NCBI GenBank assembly: GCA_029959195.1
Contig: CP114118.1
Location: forward strand, 1,798,001-1,862,000
Length of the DNA stretch: 64,000 nucleotides
From: Dictyophora rubrovolvata
Taxonomy: Eukaryota; Basidiomycota; Agaricomycetes; Phallales; Phallaceae
Direction: 5' to 3'
Under the pieces are notes generated by a model that was not told the DNA's origin, searched no databases, and was given only the letters and a program-made list of their open reading frames with translations. The position numbers and the translations under genes were made by a program. Positions 47,790-60,600 of the stretch are shown here, piece after piece. Position 1 is the first letter of the stretch; the number at the start of each line of letters is the position of its first letter.

Positions 47790-49744
47790 ATGCAAAGTAC
47801 ATCCGAGCGTTGTTTCACAACCCGGGCTCCAGAAACAGAACCGCCCCTCTTTCAGAGCGGACGGTTAGTACTACAACGTAAAGCACACTAGTTCTTTTGT
47901 TGCTGCACGTACTAAAGGTACTTCCCTGCTGTAGCACATGATGTAGGGTCGTAATATGCTTTGATTGTAATACGAAACTGATGCTCGACCATTGAAAAAA
48001 CTACAATAGATTGGATGGATTGTTTCAGGCGTGTTCACGTTAATTGCAACGGTTGTTTCAGGGTGGCTTCTTTTCAAGCATCTTGTGGGGTTGACCAACG
48101 TTAGTGTTTAAGTTGTGGAACAAAGTATGTCACTGATGCCCAGCTTTAGAAAAACCAACAACGTTGTACGTTCATTTAACCTTCAAGTTTTAACCAAACT
48201 ACTATCAAATGTATTGAAGATATCGTCCGGCTGCTTTTTATGGTCCCAATGTACGCCAATGTCTCGCTCGCTTCCTACATTTTTTGGAACCATTCAGTAC
48301 CTCTCACGTTGATTCGAGACTCCTACGAATCCTTTGTGATATACTGTTTTTTCTATTTGCTACTTGAATATCTTTCACCCACAGCGGAAGGTCAGAAAGA
48401 CACTGTCCGCAAGGCCAAGTTCCAAAAATGGTTGTTTCCTATGGGTTTTGTGGGGTACCGACCGCGGGATGGCCTATACTTTCTACAACTAATGAAATGG
48501 GTACGTAACCAGTTAGCTCAAATATGAACGACGACGACGCTTAGGATGCTTGGGGGACAGGGGATCTTACAGTATTGTATCATTCGACCAGGAACAACCG
48601 TCGCAGCAGTTGTCCTTGACTTTGTAGGTACGTCCGTTAGCTAGGCGTGAATAAGAACGTCCTTATTTGGAGGGTCTTTAAGGGCTTTATTGTGAAGATA
48701 GTTGGAGCTTCCGATGGGGCCACGTATACATCACGGTTCTTGTCTCCCTGTCTGTTACCGTTGCTATGTATTGCCTCTTGCAGTTTTATACAACCCTCGC
48801 GTCCGAGTTGGCCCCACACCGCCCGCTGCTGAAATTCCTGTCGATCAAGTCTGTGGTTTTCTTGACTTTCTGGCAAGTGACCCTGCTGTCGGTTTTAGCA
48901 ACATTTGGCCTTATAAAGGATACACCAACCATGACCTCCGATGCTATTCAGAATGGGATCGCTACCATATTAGAAACCGTAGAGATGTCTATTTTCGCTG
49001 TGGTGCATCTCAAGGCTTTCCCATACACGGACTATGTACCCCAACATGCTACAGCAGGTCATAGGACTTCTCCATGGCAATCACTCAAACATGTGTTAAA
49101 TATTCGAGAACTATGGAATGAACTCATATACGGCTCTGATTATATGGGGAAAACAGTTCGTGGGATTGAAGCCGACGAACCCGCCCGTCGTAGGTTGCAT
49201 TTTGCCCGAGTTATGGGAAGGGAGCGTGGGGAGAGTTTATTGAGAGCTGACGAGAACTCTGATGACGACGGGTACAATTCAAAACAACAGGAATCCGAGG
49301 GCTCAAGGTCAAATAACAATCGTTTTTATCTAAGAGCTGGTGAGAAGTGCTACGATTTCGTTCCAAACAACGTACCAGGTATTTATTTTACATCGCTTTC
49401 GTGACGTATCTGTTAAACAGTCGGCATTTCTAGAACTGGTCTCCTTTACTAATCAGTATGGAAAATCTCCACGCTTTACGAGCAAACACCTTTCATCCAC
49501 GTCTCTGCAAACGAGCGAGTTTCAGAATAAAGGTGTAATACACCCAACAGAAATATACAATGTGCCTTTGGAAAAAGAGGTTGTACTATCGCTTCACCAA
49601 AAGCAAGACTTTCCAAATATGGCGTTCATGGCTCATTCAAGTGGAACCAGGCGTTTTTTGGTCAGCGCTGAAAGACCAAAAGCGAAGGATGTGGCGATAA
49701 TGTCTGGGTCATATGGAAAGCTGCCTAGGTATAGACCTCCATGA
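47790..49744 (+). CDS. DUF300/TMEM184 (organic solute transporter alpha-like) membrane protein
   Basis: DUF300 proteins have about seven membrane helices; vacuolar or endosomal roles are reported for fungal and plant members. A short first exon (MQSTSERCFTTRAPETEPP) is tentative. After it come IGWIVSGVFTLIATVVSGWL, HIVRLLFMVPMYANVSLASY, SYESFVIYCFFYLLLEYLSP, FPMGFVGYRPRDGLYFLQLM, GILQYCIIRPGTTVAAVVLD, WGHVYITVLVSLSVTVAMYC and FLTFWQVTLLSVLATFGLIK. These are strong family blocks. The hydrophilic C-terminus has DADENSDDDGYN-like acidic sequence and ends near KLPRYRPP at 49744 if the last intron is used; otherwise it stops at 49404. Confidence 0.87.
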
Positions 49745-50706
49745 GTCGTTGTTGTTGGCGTCCCTCAGACTGCTCCACGTTGGATTTTTGAGTTTTGACA
49801 TTTGATGAATTTTATACTATATCTTTCACATTCTCTTGCTATGACTTTAACGACCGCTTACGACAAGTACGATTTAACTTTTGTGTATTTTCCACATATA
49901 CTTTTATTCTTAACCCTAAGGTAACATTTACGCCGCCAATGCCACGTTCAATGGATTTGTGGCCAGGGCCTTTTCAAAATCTGAATATGTAACTAGAGGA
50001 CAACTAGAGGCGGAGCCCTTGCATGCCTGTGTCATACATCATAATAAAAGATATATCAAACACAATCCTTATCATTTAAACAGAAGCCAATATATCAATA
50101 ATCGTAAAGATTGAATAAAATTCAACAAATTGACCCGGAAATGCGTGCAGAATTTTTTCATATTTAGCGCGCTTTGGCACTAAAAAGTAGTAGACCGAAC
50201 ATAAACTGAACGAACAAACTTTGCCATGTATACGTAGACAACTCAATTATTTACCAGAAGGCGCTCTTCCCGTAGAACCAACGAAGTTGTCTTGACGCCT
50301 CGAAACGGCAGTAGTATGTGTTTCCCGCATTGTTGACAATTACGTTGATCATGAATGTCAACAGTTGTTTGTGATTCACTCATGCGACAAATCATTTGTA
50401 CGTCTTGTGCTGGAAAATGGGAGCAAATTTCAAATTAGAAAGGTTTTGGATAAAGGTCACATAGTAGACGGCCCAGCTTTCGAAGGTGTTAGCGAAAGAC
50501 TACGTCACAGTAAATTTTACATAATATATATTTTTTACATAATTCGTTTGTTTCATAACTCTTAGCGATTCCTTCAGGTGCCACATGCAAGGGAATATCT
50601 TCTTACCTAAGCATTGTCTTGAGTCCGTCCTTAAAGGCAACTGGAACGTTACACTTGCAGTTATATATTATTTCTTCTTTTTTCCTCTTAATGCTTGTAG
50701 ATTTCG
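49745..50706. other. Intergenic region, possibly with a small minus-strand gene
   Basis: A 960-base gap between two plus-strand genes. The 3' half (50243-50690) has minus-strand sequence with plausible donor (GTAAGA near 50615) and acceptor (before about 50508) and short open frames, such as one with QQCGKHILLPFRGVKTT ending at 50243 and another with QDNFVGSTGRAPSGK ending at 50247. I could not assemble a protein or recognise a family, so no gene is called. Confidence 0.35.
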
Positions 50707-53700
50707 ATGGAGAGTCTGTTACGTTACTGTATGCATGAATTAGCGTTTGATGGCGATTTAGGTGAGCCTTCACATGCTTCACATCTTATGTGGTAGCCCA
50801 CGGGGTTCGATTCCTGTACCCACCGTTATTTTTCCTCTTTCGCTTTCAAACCTCTGAATGCAACCGCTGACTTTTCATAGGATGTAACATCGATAGACTG
50901 AAAGTTTTCATTCGCAACTATTACGAAGGACTGCAGCCATCATTTGTCCAGACCCTCGATGATGCTTTTTTTGCTTTTATATGGCGACTCCTCCGACAAC
51001 AGCCCTCTATTCAAATCAAGCTGATCAGAGAAACTTCCCTTGAAGTTTATATCGCTCCTCAAAAAAGTAAAAAAGGAAAGACGGGTAAAGATGCGGGTGA
51101 ACCGACACCAGAAACAGGAACGGAATTGATTAACGAAGCTAAAATATTATCTTTAGCTGAGCTTCTCCAAACCTTTGGTTATGGCCTTCGTATTGCTGTT
51201 GATCCAGAGACTTGTTTTCGTGCTTTGACGGGCAGTCATATACGTGTATGCTTTCCCCTAAGTTTTATCGGAGGCCGAATACTAAAAGCTTACTACAGCA
51301 GCCGAAGCTCACACCTATGGTGTACACTGCACTTCAGCTAATAAGCCGTTACAGAGAAGAGGGTCTCTCAGTCGTCGATCTTGGCAAGAAAACTGGTTAT
51401 GATCAAAAGACCTGTTTTTATTTAATAAAGCAGCTGTTATCCATGGATTACATGTATGTTTTACGTGTCATCCGTCTCCGCGAAGCACTCGCTCATTTGT
51501 GACCCAGAGTTAAGCTTGCCAAAGGAGGCCCAGGTGGCGGAAACTTCTGCATTCACAAATCATTTTATTTACGCAGTTCGTTTTGGCAAGGAATTCGTGA
51601 CGAAACAACCGAATTAAATCAGGAGCAAGAGGAGGCTAAACAACACGGCCGACGCTTTCCTGAAATGGATTCTCGCCATTTAGCTAGCCCCGAGTTAATA
51701 AAGTCTCGCATAACCAAATTGTTGAAAATGTCAGAGAACGGTCTTCATTACTATCATAATTTATTGGTCGCCATTGTATGTTCACATTGTACTTCTGAAA
51801 CTCATCTCGTTAATTACTAACGGCACCTTCCAAGGGATTTGATAAACCAGCGAAAAAAGACAGGCGATTTTTTATCACTCGCGTGCGCGAATTGATTAAG
51901 GAGAAGGTAATTGAAAAGGTTTTGGTTCCGAGGAAAGGGAAACAGGGCTCTAAAGCTCTCTGTATACGCTTGGTGGAAGACCCAAGGAGCTCATTACTTG
52001 ATGGAGTTGTGGTGCAGAGCGACGATGTAGGCGATGAAGACCAAGAGCAAGGAGAGGAAGGTCTTGGAGGTTTAGGGAAAAGCGATGCTCACATACAAAG
52101 CACGAAAGTAAAGATCGGGATGCCTCTATTACACATGACACTGCAACGTCAAGTAGTTCAGCTGTTAGAGGAAGCAGGGGCTGATGGCCTGACCTTAAAT
52201 GTAAGCTCTGCATCTTGTGTAAGAAAACCGACTAATGGACTATTTTCAGGATATTTCGACACGACTGGGAGCTTTCGACAAGCGCACGTTGGATTTACTA
52301 TTGCATCGTTTGACAAATCCTGCTCCTCATCACTTAGCCGACTCAGGAATATGTGTTTTTCTTGAAAATCTGGGCCGCGAACGGAGAAATCGCTATTTCA
52401 CCCTAACCGGGTATGATGAGTTTATTCGGACGGCAAAAATCGACGTTGCCGAGCGCTCTACACCCTCTATCGTCAGAAACACTCAATGCGGAACTTTCAA
52501 TGTAGCCTCTACCGAAATGTTTTACCACGACGAGAGGGAATTAAACAGATATGAAGACGATCGAATTAATCCTTCAAAAGCTGGGTCTCGCAAGGCTGGC
52601 CGGAAATCTGAAGTGCCGACGAAAGTTCCTGGAAATGTTAAAGACGAAACCCTGGCTCCTCCTTCATCCCGAGGCAAGAAACGTCGAACATCTGGCGATT
52701 TTGAATCTACCGGTGTGTGTTCTCTTGCAAGCACACAGCCGAAAAACAAGAAGGCCCGGTTTTCCAAAAAAAATAAACAGCTAATCACTTTACAAAACTC
52801 TGAAGACCTTTCCGCCAACTTCAAATCAGTCGATACGTCGGACGCCGCGTTTGCCAAATCGGACGCGATGGACCCTTCGACTTCCGATCAGGTAGTCGAG
52901 GATGCAGCCCTCAATCCTGCCCCTTCCAACATTCCGCAAATTATCTCTGAATCAAATCTATTGGAACCCAAAAGAACCATCCCTAGCAAGCGAAGCCCTG
53001 ATCAAGATGATTCTGGAGGACCTTCAACAAAGCGCATTAAGTCTGACAAAACAAAAAGAAGCGCAATCAACCTCTCACATCTCCGAGCAGAAAATGAAAT
53101 CATACGTGTGGTTCATGAATCTGGGGGAATATCCAATATAGCATCAAAAGAATTTTATGAGATGCATTCAAAAATTCTTGCGTCCTTAGAAGCGAACGGC
53201 GAACCAATCAGTATGCCTATCGGCACTCAACTAGACCGAAGGAGTTTACGGAAGATTCTGGATAAACTCGTCGAACGAAATCGATTGAAGATGCTGACTA
53301 TCACTTTAACGCCTCGCAGTGTCCAACCTCGAGTTGCTAAACTAATTTACATACCGGATATATCGAAAGATAAGCTGGATAATTTCATAAACTCTATGCA
53401 AGATCCGGTTCCAATTAACAACACTGTCGGTTATAAAGAATTAGAAGATGCGGTTGATTTTTCTCGCCCTCTTCGCATGCATAGTTTAGCCTCACGGGCT
53501 GACTTGCCAGCTGGAAGGACGGGAGTTTCGGGTAAACCAGATAGGACTACAAAAGGTCGCAGTGCAATCGATTTTGTGGGCAGTGATGAAGAAATTCGGA
53601 CTCGATTGCTTGCTGATAGCCGTACATCTTCTCAAGTATTTGGATTCATCCTCGGAAAGGCTAGAAGGGCTCGTGAATTCCATCAATTCACTTTGTACGC

Positions 53701-56700
53701 ATTCTCACACTCTACAGACTCAGCGAATGTCGTGTCCTGGCGTGATCGCATTATGTGTCTCTCATATTATTTCCATGACATTCCAGTTTCGACGTATTTT
53801 TCTATAATCTCTGCTTCGGAGTACAACCAAGACCTATATGATTTGATGAAAACACCGAATGGAAGGCAAATGCGCGTCGGGGATCTTTCTGCCTCACTTT
53901 ACGATACTCTAAAGATTGGAAAAACACGATCTCGTAGCAGAGTACTCGATCTTATGGAAGTCCTCATGTCTCTAGGTCTCGTAACACCACTAAAACCATC
54001 AAACAACACCACTCCGTCGGTAACATGTTCTCCTAGCGGAACCCATCTTACATCCTATGACATATTTTTTACATCACCGGACAACAGCAATCTCAACAAG
54101 ATGGCTTTTTATTGGCAGTTTCAGGAACTAGCCCCTATTCATAACTATTCGCAACTCGACTGGCCCCCGTCCTTTCGCCAAGATATGTTCGTTCGTACTG
54201 CCGATGAGAGTGTGGCTTATTGGGATGAATTGGAAAAAGCCTGTTTGGATAAAAAAGATATAATAGTGTCGACGTCTGCGGAAAGTATGACGGGTCCTTG
54301 TAAATGTGTACCCTCGATTGCACAAACTCTCCGTAAACGTCCATCCTGGTCCTCAGCGTACATGCTATCCTGGGAGCAAGAACAGTATCTTCAGCATAAG
54401 TGGACGAACCCTCCAACAGGATACACACCTTTGTCAGATGAGGATGGAGGGCGTCATGCATTAATACATATATGCGAAATTACATCTACTCCCTTCGACA
54501 CTGTATATAATTACTTTCTAGACATACATCAAGCCTTTCAAAGGGAAGCTCGGCGAATTCGCGGGGGGGAACAACGTGAAAAAGGTGCAACCGAAGGGCA
54601 TGATCTTGAAGAGAAGGCATTACTCGCTCAAACAATTGCGGATTCTAAACAACGGTTAGCATCCGATTGGGAGTCTCTCGTTCAACAAGTTCATCCAGGT
54701 ATATCTTCTCGCAAACTAGCGGAATTGAAGGATCTACGCATCAAATACATGCAATGTAGAGGGACCATCACTCCGGAAGAATGGAAGATTCGCATATCCG
54801 AAGCTCTCGCGACCTCTGGTATGAAAGATCGACCTACCTTGGCAACCCGTGCTAAAGCAACTCGCGGATCTCGAGGCAGTTTGATTGAACCGACACATGA
54901 AGGCTACTCTGCCAGGGAGCTGGTACAAAAGCTCAAAGCCACAACCCCATTCACTGTACAAGAGCGGAAGAAAAGAGGAGCAGGTAATTTAACAAGATAG
55001 TCTACTACTCGTCATACATTGAACATACTTTAGACAAGAGTTCTGCAACTCGAACTCGGTCGCGGAGATTCCACTGGACAGCTGAATACGACGAGTTAGC
55101 TCGTGATGCTTCAGCTATACTCCGAAGCCGTTGTCGTTCTTGGGGTCGAATGGATTGGACAGCATTAGATGAAGTATTTCCTTCGATACCACGTAATAAT
55201 GTACGACAACGTATTGCTACATTAAGACAAGAACCAGGAGGCGAATCATACTTTCGGCGACTAGAAGATGAATGGCACAGGACTTGGTTGGATTACCGCC
55301 AAACAGAGTTATTATCAGACCCCAACCCAGATCATCCCTCTGATTTTGATCTAATCGCTCATGTAGAGTTCCTTCGGAGAAATATTAATAAAAGCTCACT
55401 GTGAGTTGCCTTTTAAATTTACGAACATCTCTTGTAATTATGTTTTGCCAGAAAATTCGGAAGTTCTGACTCAAACATTGAAGACCTAGATTGTGTTTTA
55501 AGCAAAGACATATTGGAATTTTTTTCGAAATGGGATGTAACCGAGTATCCTTGCTCGGTCGATAACATTGATGTCATGTGGAGTTCAGCTGCAGAAGAGC
55601 AGCGCGAGAATGTCTTACTACGACAAGCGTTTGTCATTGAACGACCCCATTGCTCCCGTAGTTTACCTCCACAAGTAGACCGCCCCCCCGTTGCTGAAAG
55701 TGCCCTAAAGGCTCGTATATTTTTGCTCGTTTTCGAACAATCGATTAAAAAAGATGTAGATGGTCCTATTAACTCCTGAGGACAGTTATGACCCGAACCT
55801 TGCATCCTCATTTCTTGAAAGCATCGATAAACGCACCGTTAGGCTTGCAACGAAGAACCTCTTAAGTCGAGGTATTATAGTTGAAACTGCCAAATCTGAT
55901 CGTCAGACTCCTGGTAGAAATATGCGAATAACAGATTTGTATGTTCTTATTTTGTTGAGCTAGTTCGTGCTCTTTGACTCGCTTTAGGAACCAGGAAGCT
56001 TCAGGGGGGTTTTTCCGGCCCGAGTTCTATAAGCAAGCATTAGCTATTGATGACGTCTTAGAAGAAGATATTGATGAAAGTAAAGAATGGGATCTGTTGT
56101 CTCAAGGTGGACAGATGGCCGCTTTAGTTGATCTTGTTTCACGGGGTGAAGTACGCATCTCAGTCTCATGCTTTGCATACAACTTTTGATAAAACAACAG
56201 ATACAATTCACTATTGATGTATCAGAGCCTAAATTCCATAGAAAAGAATTAGACTGGAATAGCAAGAAAGTCGGTAAGTATGTGTTTACCGGCGCTTCGT
56301 TTTACACCCTGACATAGTCGTAGACGATGATCAAATCGAAGCAGCAATTAGCATGCTGTATCGCCCTTCATATCTCACTTTCGAACCGAAGTTTCAGGAC
56401 ACATCTGCCAAGTCTCCAGGAGTAGATGCTACTTTGGAGGCTCATGAACCCACTCCCGGATCCGCCTGTCGTCTGGCGTCTAATGGCATTGTCAATTGCT
56501 TCAATTGTCTTGACCTAGTACATAATCACTTCGTGCAAAGCACAGCAGAAGGGGCGCAGTCATATTTAGAAATTGTACGGCAAATTGAGGATGCAGGGTC
56601 TAATGGTCTAACTCATAAAATTGTTTATGTATGTCCTATTTTATCTAGATGAACACTCTTATAATTTTTATAGGATCATCTAATTTCCGATGCTAAACGG

Positions 56701-57212
56701 CTACAGCTTTTGCAGTCTATGTTATCTGCAAACCCCCCACTATGCCACTGGACGGGTTATGATCAGCCTGTTCTAGTGAGTGCGCGGCATATTCGGCTAT
56801 GGACGGTTCTACTTCCAAAACCGCCTACTACATACATCTTCCCTCGCCGCTGGATCGACCTTAATGGAACAAAAACTACTCCTTTATGGCACTCTGCTCT
56901 ATGCGCAGTTGCCAGTGTGTTATTCCTTCGACCAGGACTATCTTTGGTTAGCAACGGTTTTCTGTGTGATTTATTTTTCTTATTTTGATGTTGTAGGCCG
57001 AGTTACGCAGAAAATTAATATCGGTGTATGATCGTCAAGATGTCAACGATATTCTTCAATTTCTTTCTACTCATAATTTCGTTGCTACAGCGACTCCATC
57101 CAATGATCTTGCGTTTGAATTCCGTCAACCGGGCATTTCTGACGAGGAACATATAGCCTTATTTCTAACTTCCACCGAACGCTGGTATGATGTTTTGAAA
57201 GAGGAACATTAA
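50707..57212 (+). CDS. TFC3: TFIIIC B-block-binding subunit (tau138/Tfc3 type)
   Basis: This subunit binds the B-box of tRNA genes and starts Pol III assembly. Exon 1 (50707-50761) reads MESLLRYCMHELAFDGDLG. After a 119-base intron, exon 2 has NIDRLKVFIRNYYEG and FFAFIWRLLRQQPSIQIKLI. Next are YGLRIAVDPETCFRALTGSH and the B-block-binding domain LTPMVYTALQLISRYREEGL with GYDQKTCFYLIKQLLSMDY and GGNFCIHKSFYLRSSFWQGI, typical of Tfc3. A very long exon (about 52250-55000) holds basic and disordered sequence plus winged-helix-like segments. The last exons end STERWYDVLKEEH at 57212. The total is about 1,900 residues, normal for the family. Confidence 0.92.
50804..50814 (+). promoter_or_regulatory. 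Perfect Pol III B-box inside the TFC3 first intron
   Basis: GGTTCGATTCC matches the B-box consensus GGTTCGANTCC at all 11 positions. It sits in the first intron (50762-50880) of the gene for the B-box-binding protein. A weak A-box-like TGGCGATTTAGG lies 53 bases upstream (50751-50762) across the exon-intron border. Flanks pair only partly like a tRNA (ACGGG with CCTGT; GGTG with CACC). Confidence 0.6.
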
Positions 57213-57694
57213 TCAATCAAACTTTACTGGAACGGCATAATGTCCGATTAGAGTCGAATGAAAGAGGAAACCGAAAATTTCTTTTGACTTAAAATGCGTT
57301 CTTCGGTGTAATGTATCCCCTGTATTATAGATAACGAATCGTTTAGAACATTCCTTGTTCAATCAGCCACCTGGGTAAACTATCAAATTCGTAGGCTATC
57401 ACGTAATCTGCCCTAGCAGTGTGAGCACAGCCGAAAGCCAGGCCTATTTGTGTGCATATAACTGTGGAATTGTTGAAAGTGACAGCGCTGGAGCACTTGT
57501 TCATCAATGAAATAAGATGATTTAGTCGCGAGCTCTTGAACAACACGAATGCTGTCGTTGCACAACAAATATCAATTTTAAGTACAGAATCTGCATGATC
57601 GTATCACTGAGTCGATAGCAAGAAAATACGGAAGGAGCAAAACAAACTATGACATGAACGTGAATCAAAAAAACACCACCACCATTTTCAGGTA
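57213..57694. other. Convergent gap, TFC3 and BUD4-like
   Basis: A 480-base gap between two stop codons. A 67-codon minus-strand open frame (57343-57546, with IGLAFGCAHTARADYVIAYE) looks somewhat protein-like but has no ATG-bearing partner exon or flanking splice logic, so I leave it uncalled. Confidence 0.4.
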
Positions 57695-60600
57695 TCACCG
57701 CAGCTTGGTGCCAGAAGCTAGGGCGGTAGTACCACTACTTGCAATCAATCCTTCTTGACGTATTTCCTCTTGTCGCTGCCAAGCTAGCTCCGCCCACAAC
57801 GGATTAGGAGGGATATGTCCAACTAGTGCTCTAAGTACCTTTAGCCTAGAAACGATTTTTATTTATTATTCAACACTTTTCGACTGAAAACTGAACATAC
57901 CAGGTTTGCTTAGCCTCGTCTGTATCAGCGAAAAACGTGATTTCTTCTCCATCAGGGAACATTAAACGGAACGATCGTTCTATTTTGTAAACATCATTGA
58001 ATTCATCCTGTGCTCGTTTGACTTTAGGTGTAACATTGGCTAGGGAAGCTACGTCGTCGTCCTCAACCGCAATGGCCTTTTTCAGATCAATACTTGCGGT
58101 AGCTTTCTTCGTTACATCGTTGAAGGCAACTAGATTTGATCCAATAAGTCGTAAAAGCCTCCTTCGCCATGTCTAAAAGGAAGGTTAACACTTTGGATGT
58201 AAAAGAATCTAAAACGACCTACTCGACAATCGCCCCCATTCTGCGTTAAAATACCTTCGTGATACGTTACTTTGTGCCAGCTTGTAAACTGCAAACCTCG
58301 GTGACATTCGTCCAGAGACTGAGGTAGTTGATCATTCGGGATACCAGGAAGAGGTGGCAGGCGGAAAATTTTTAAAACGATTTCCCCAACTGTCCAAGGA
58401 GTAACAGTAGCCGACTTCCCCAGACCCGTGGTTCGTTGACCAATAAGAGGGAAACTGGTTTCGAAGATACGAGTATCACACCTAGATGCAATCTCTTTGA
58501 AAGAAACAAGTGTCTGTGCGAGTGTTCCGTCTGGCTTCATATACCTAGCGAAATTATCCTTGACAACAGGTTCTGGTATCTGTGGATGTGGAGTAGCAGT
58601 CACCACTGTGATTTTGTGATGTTTTTTTGGACTACTTCCTACTCCGAAGAAGCTACGGACGTTTCGCGTTGACGAGGCAGGAGGGGGTGGCGGAGGAGGG
58701 ATGGGTATAGTCATAGGAGTACTGTTGGCTCTGATCTGTGCCTCAATCTCCCGCGTCCTATGTATCTTCAAGGTCAATTTGAATTCAAGTTTGCTGTGTT
58801 CAATGCTGTGTATAAAAATAATGTCTTACAAAGCGGTCATCTGATAGATAGAAAAACATACAGCTCGAATTCTTGCTCTATTCGCGCTTCTCGGCCTAAT
58901 CGACATTCTGGCGTAGTCACGAAGTGAATACCGTTATTAAGAGTGCAGGTGAATGGAGTAGGCTCATTAGGCAAGGGAATGCTGAGTTTACGGATTCCCG
59001 AGACTTCAATTCTCAATAAGTACTCTATTTATGGACAATGTAGAGTTTTGACTCACCTCGCACAAACACTTTGCCATACGTCTTGCCCGGTTTTTGTTGG
59101 GCTCGATATTGTTTAATCAACTGGGAATGCTCATTCTGATACGGAGTTATTATTAATGGGATATGGATACAGAAAATTACTTACCATATCAGAAGGACGC
59201 CGCACAGTCTTCCAAGCCTTTCCAGCATCTACATCACCAGCTTGTCTGGAATGCGAGATTCTGTCGTCCGAGCTTGCATAAATTGTATCTTCTCGCTCGC
59301 GCAGTTTATACAATTTCTACGGGAGAAAATGAAATTAAATGGAGAAATAAAAGAAGAAAAAACTAATTACGTTTCTGACGTGCTGCTCTTTAACGGTTGG
59401 TTTTCTTCTTAGCTTCAATTCTTGATCAATGACATCGCTCAAGGCACGATCAGATTCTGCCTGCTCAAGCGGAACATCCAACAGAGTGGAATCATGAAGA
59501 TTTTGAAAGATCTCGCCATGCCGTTGAGGGTTTGGCGCCTGTAAAATGATTTTGTATGTATAATACGCTTAAACATATCCTGAAACATACGTGAATATGA
59601 TGACCTTGATGACCTTCAGCATCTCCTGTAGAAAGACTCCGACTCCGACGACTAGGCTGTCCTTCATGATATGTTGCTGGTCTTTGATTGTCTGGGCGCA
59701 ATTCTGTGCGTTGTACTTTGATTAACTCCTCTCTTCGTTGGATTGCACTGTCGTCCTTAGGAGGTACAGGTGGAGCAGTATTATTAGAGCTGTTGAACGA
59801 GGGATCGATGGTCAAAGTGTCATCCAAATCTGGGTGGGGCTGTTTAAACGAAGAAATGTCAAGATCTACGTTCAACGAACACGAGGTTTGAAGAGGTTCA
59901 TCGAATGAGAGCGGGGGAAGTACGAGAGAGGAGGATATATTATGACTGGCTGATGGAACTGGGTCTCTTCGCGGAGGTGAAGATGTTTCGATTTCTGTAC
60001 TTGTCAGATGAAGCTCAGATACTGACATATTTTCAACCGACAGGTCGGGGGGATTCGTTTCTTCTGACTTGTTAAACGAAGAATGCAAAGACTTCTCTGT
60101 TAGCGTGGACAGTGAATTAAGCTCAGTATCAACATCGTTAAGGTTCTCCACGGATAGATGCGGCAGTTGAGCGTTATGTTCTCGAGGTGTAGCAGGCTCG
60201 TCGTTGTCATCGTCAGTGCTTCCTGACTCGGGACTTTCCAAGACCTGTGAGGAGATACTTGCTTGGCTATTAAAGACTTGTGAATCTTCGGTACCGTCAC
60301 TAAAAGGCATGTGGAAGCTGTCACTGGTATTGATTAAGGAGTTTTCTCCAAAATCAACTGATAAATCTGGCTCCGGCCTCTCCTGTTGATGCACCTTTAG
60401 CTCTTTTTCGACCCCGAGAATAAGACTATCGAGAGCTGCCTGTAAATCAGCGTTGGAAGTACTGCTGTTAAGATCCACGGAAGAATTTACTTCATCGCTA
60501 GGAACAAGGGGCGTTAAAGTGTGTGCACCAGTGGCATTGCTGATAACTTCAATGAATGCGGGATGAGTTGGAGCTTGCTGGAATGAGTTATTGGCAAACG

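Noticed and set aside
50761-50824. A complete tRNA gene around the TFC3 intron B-box
   Set aside because: Only about 64 bases separate the possible acceptor halves, the acceptor has two mismatches, the T loop would be eight bases and no D arm or anticodon arm can be drawn. Kept as a B-box only.
57343-57546. 67-codon minus-strand frame between TFC3 and the Bud4-like gene
   Set aside because: No partner exon, promoter space or recognised similarity; it lies in the gap where 3' UTRs meet.
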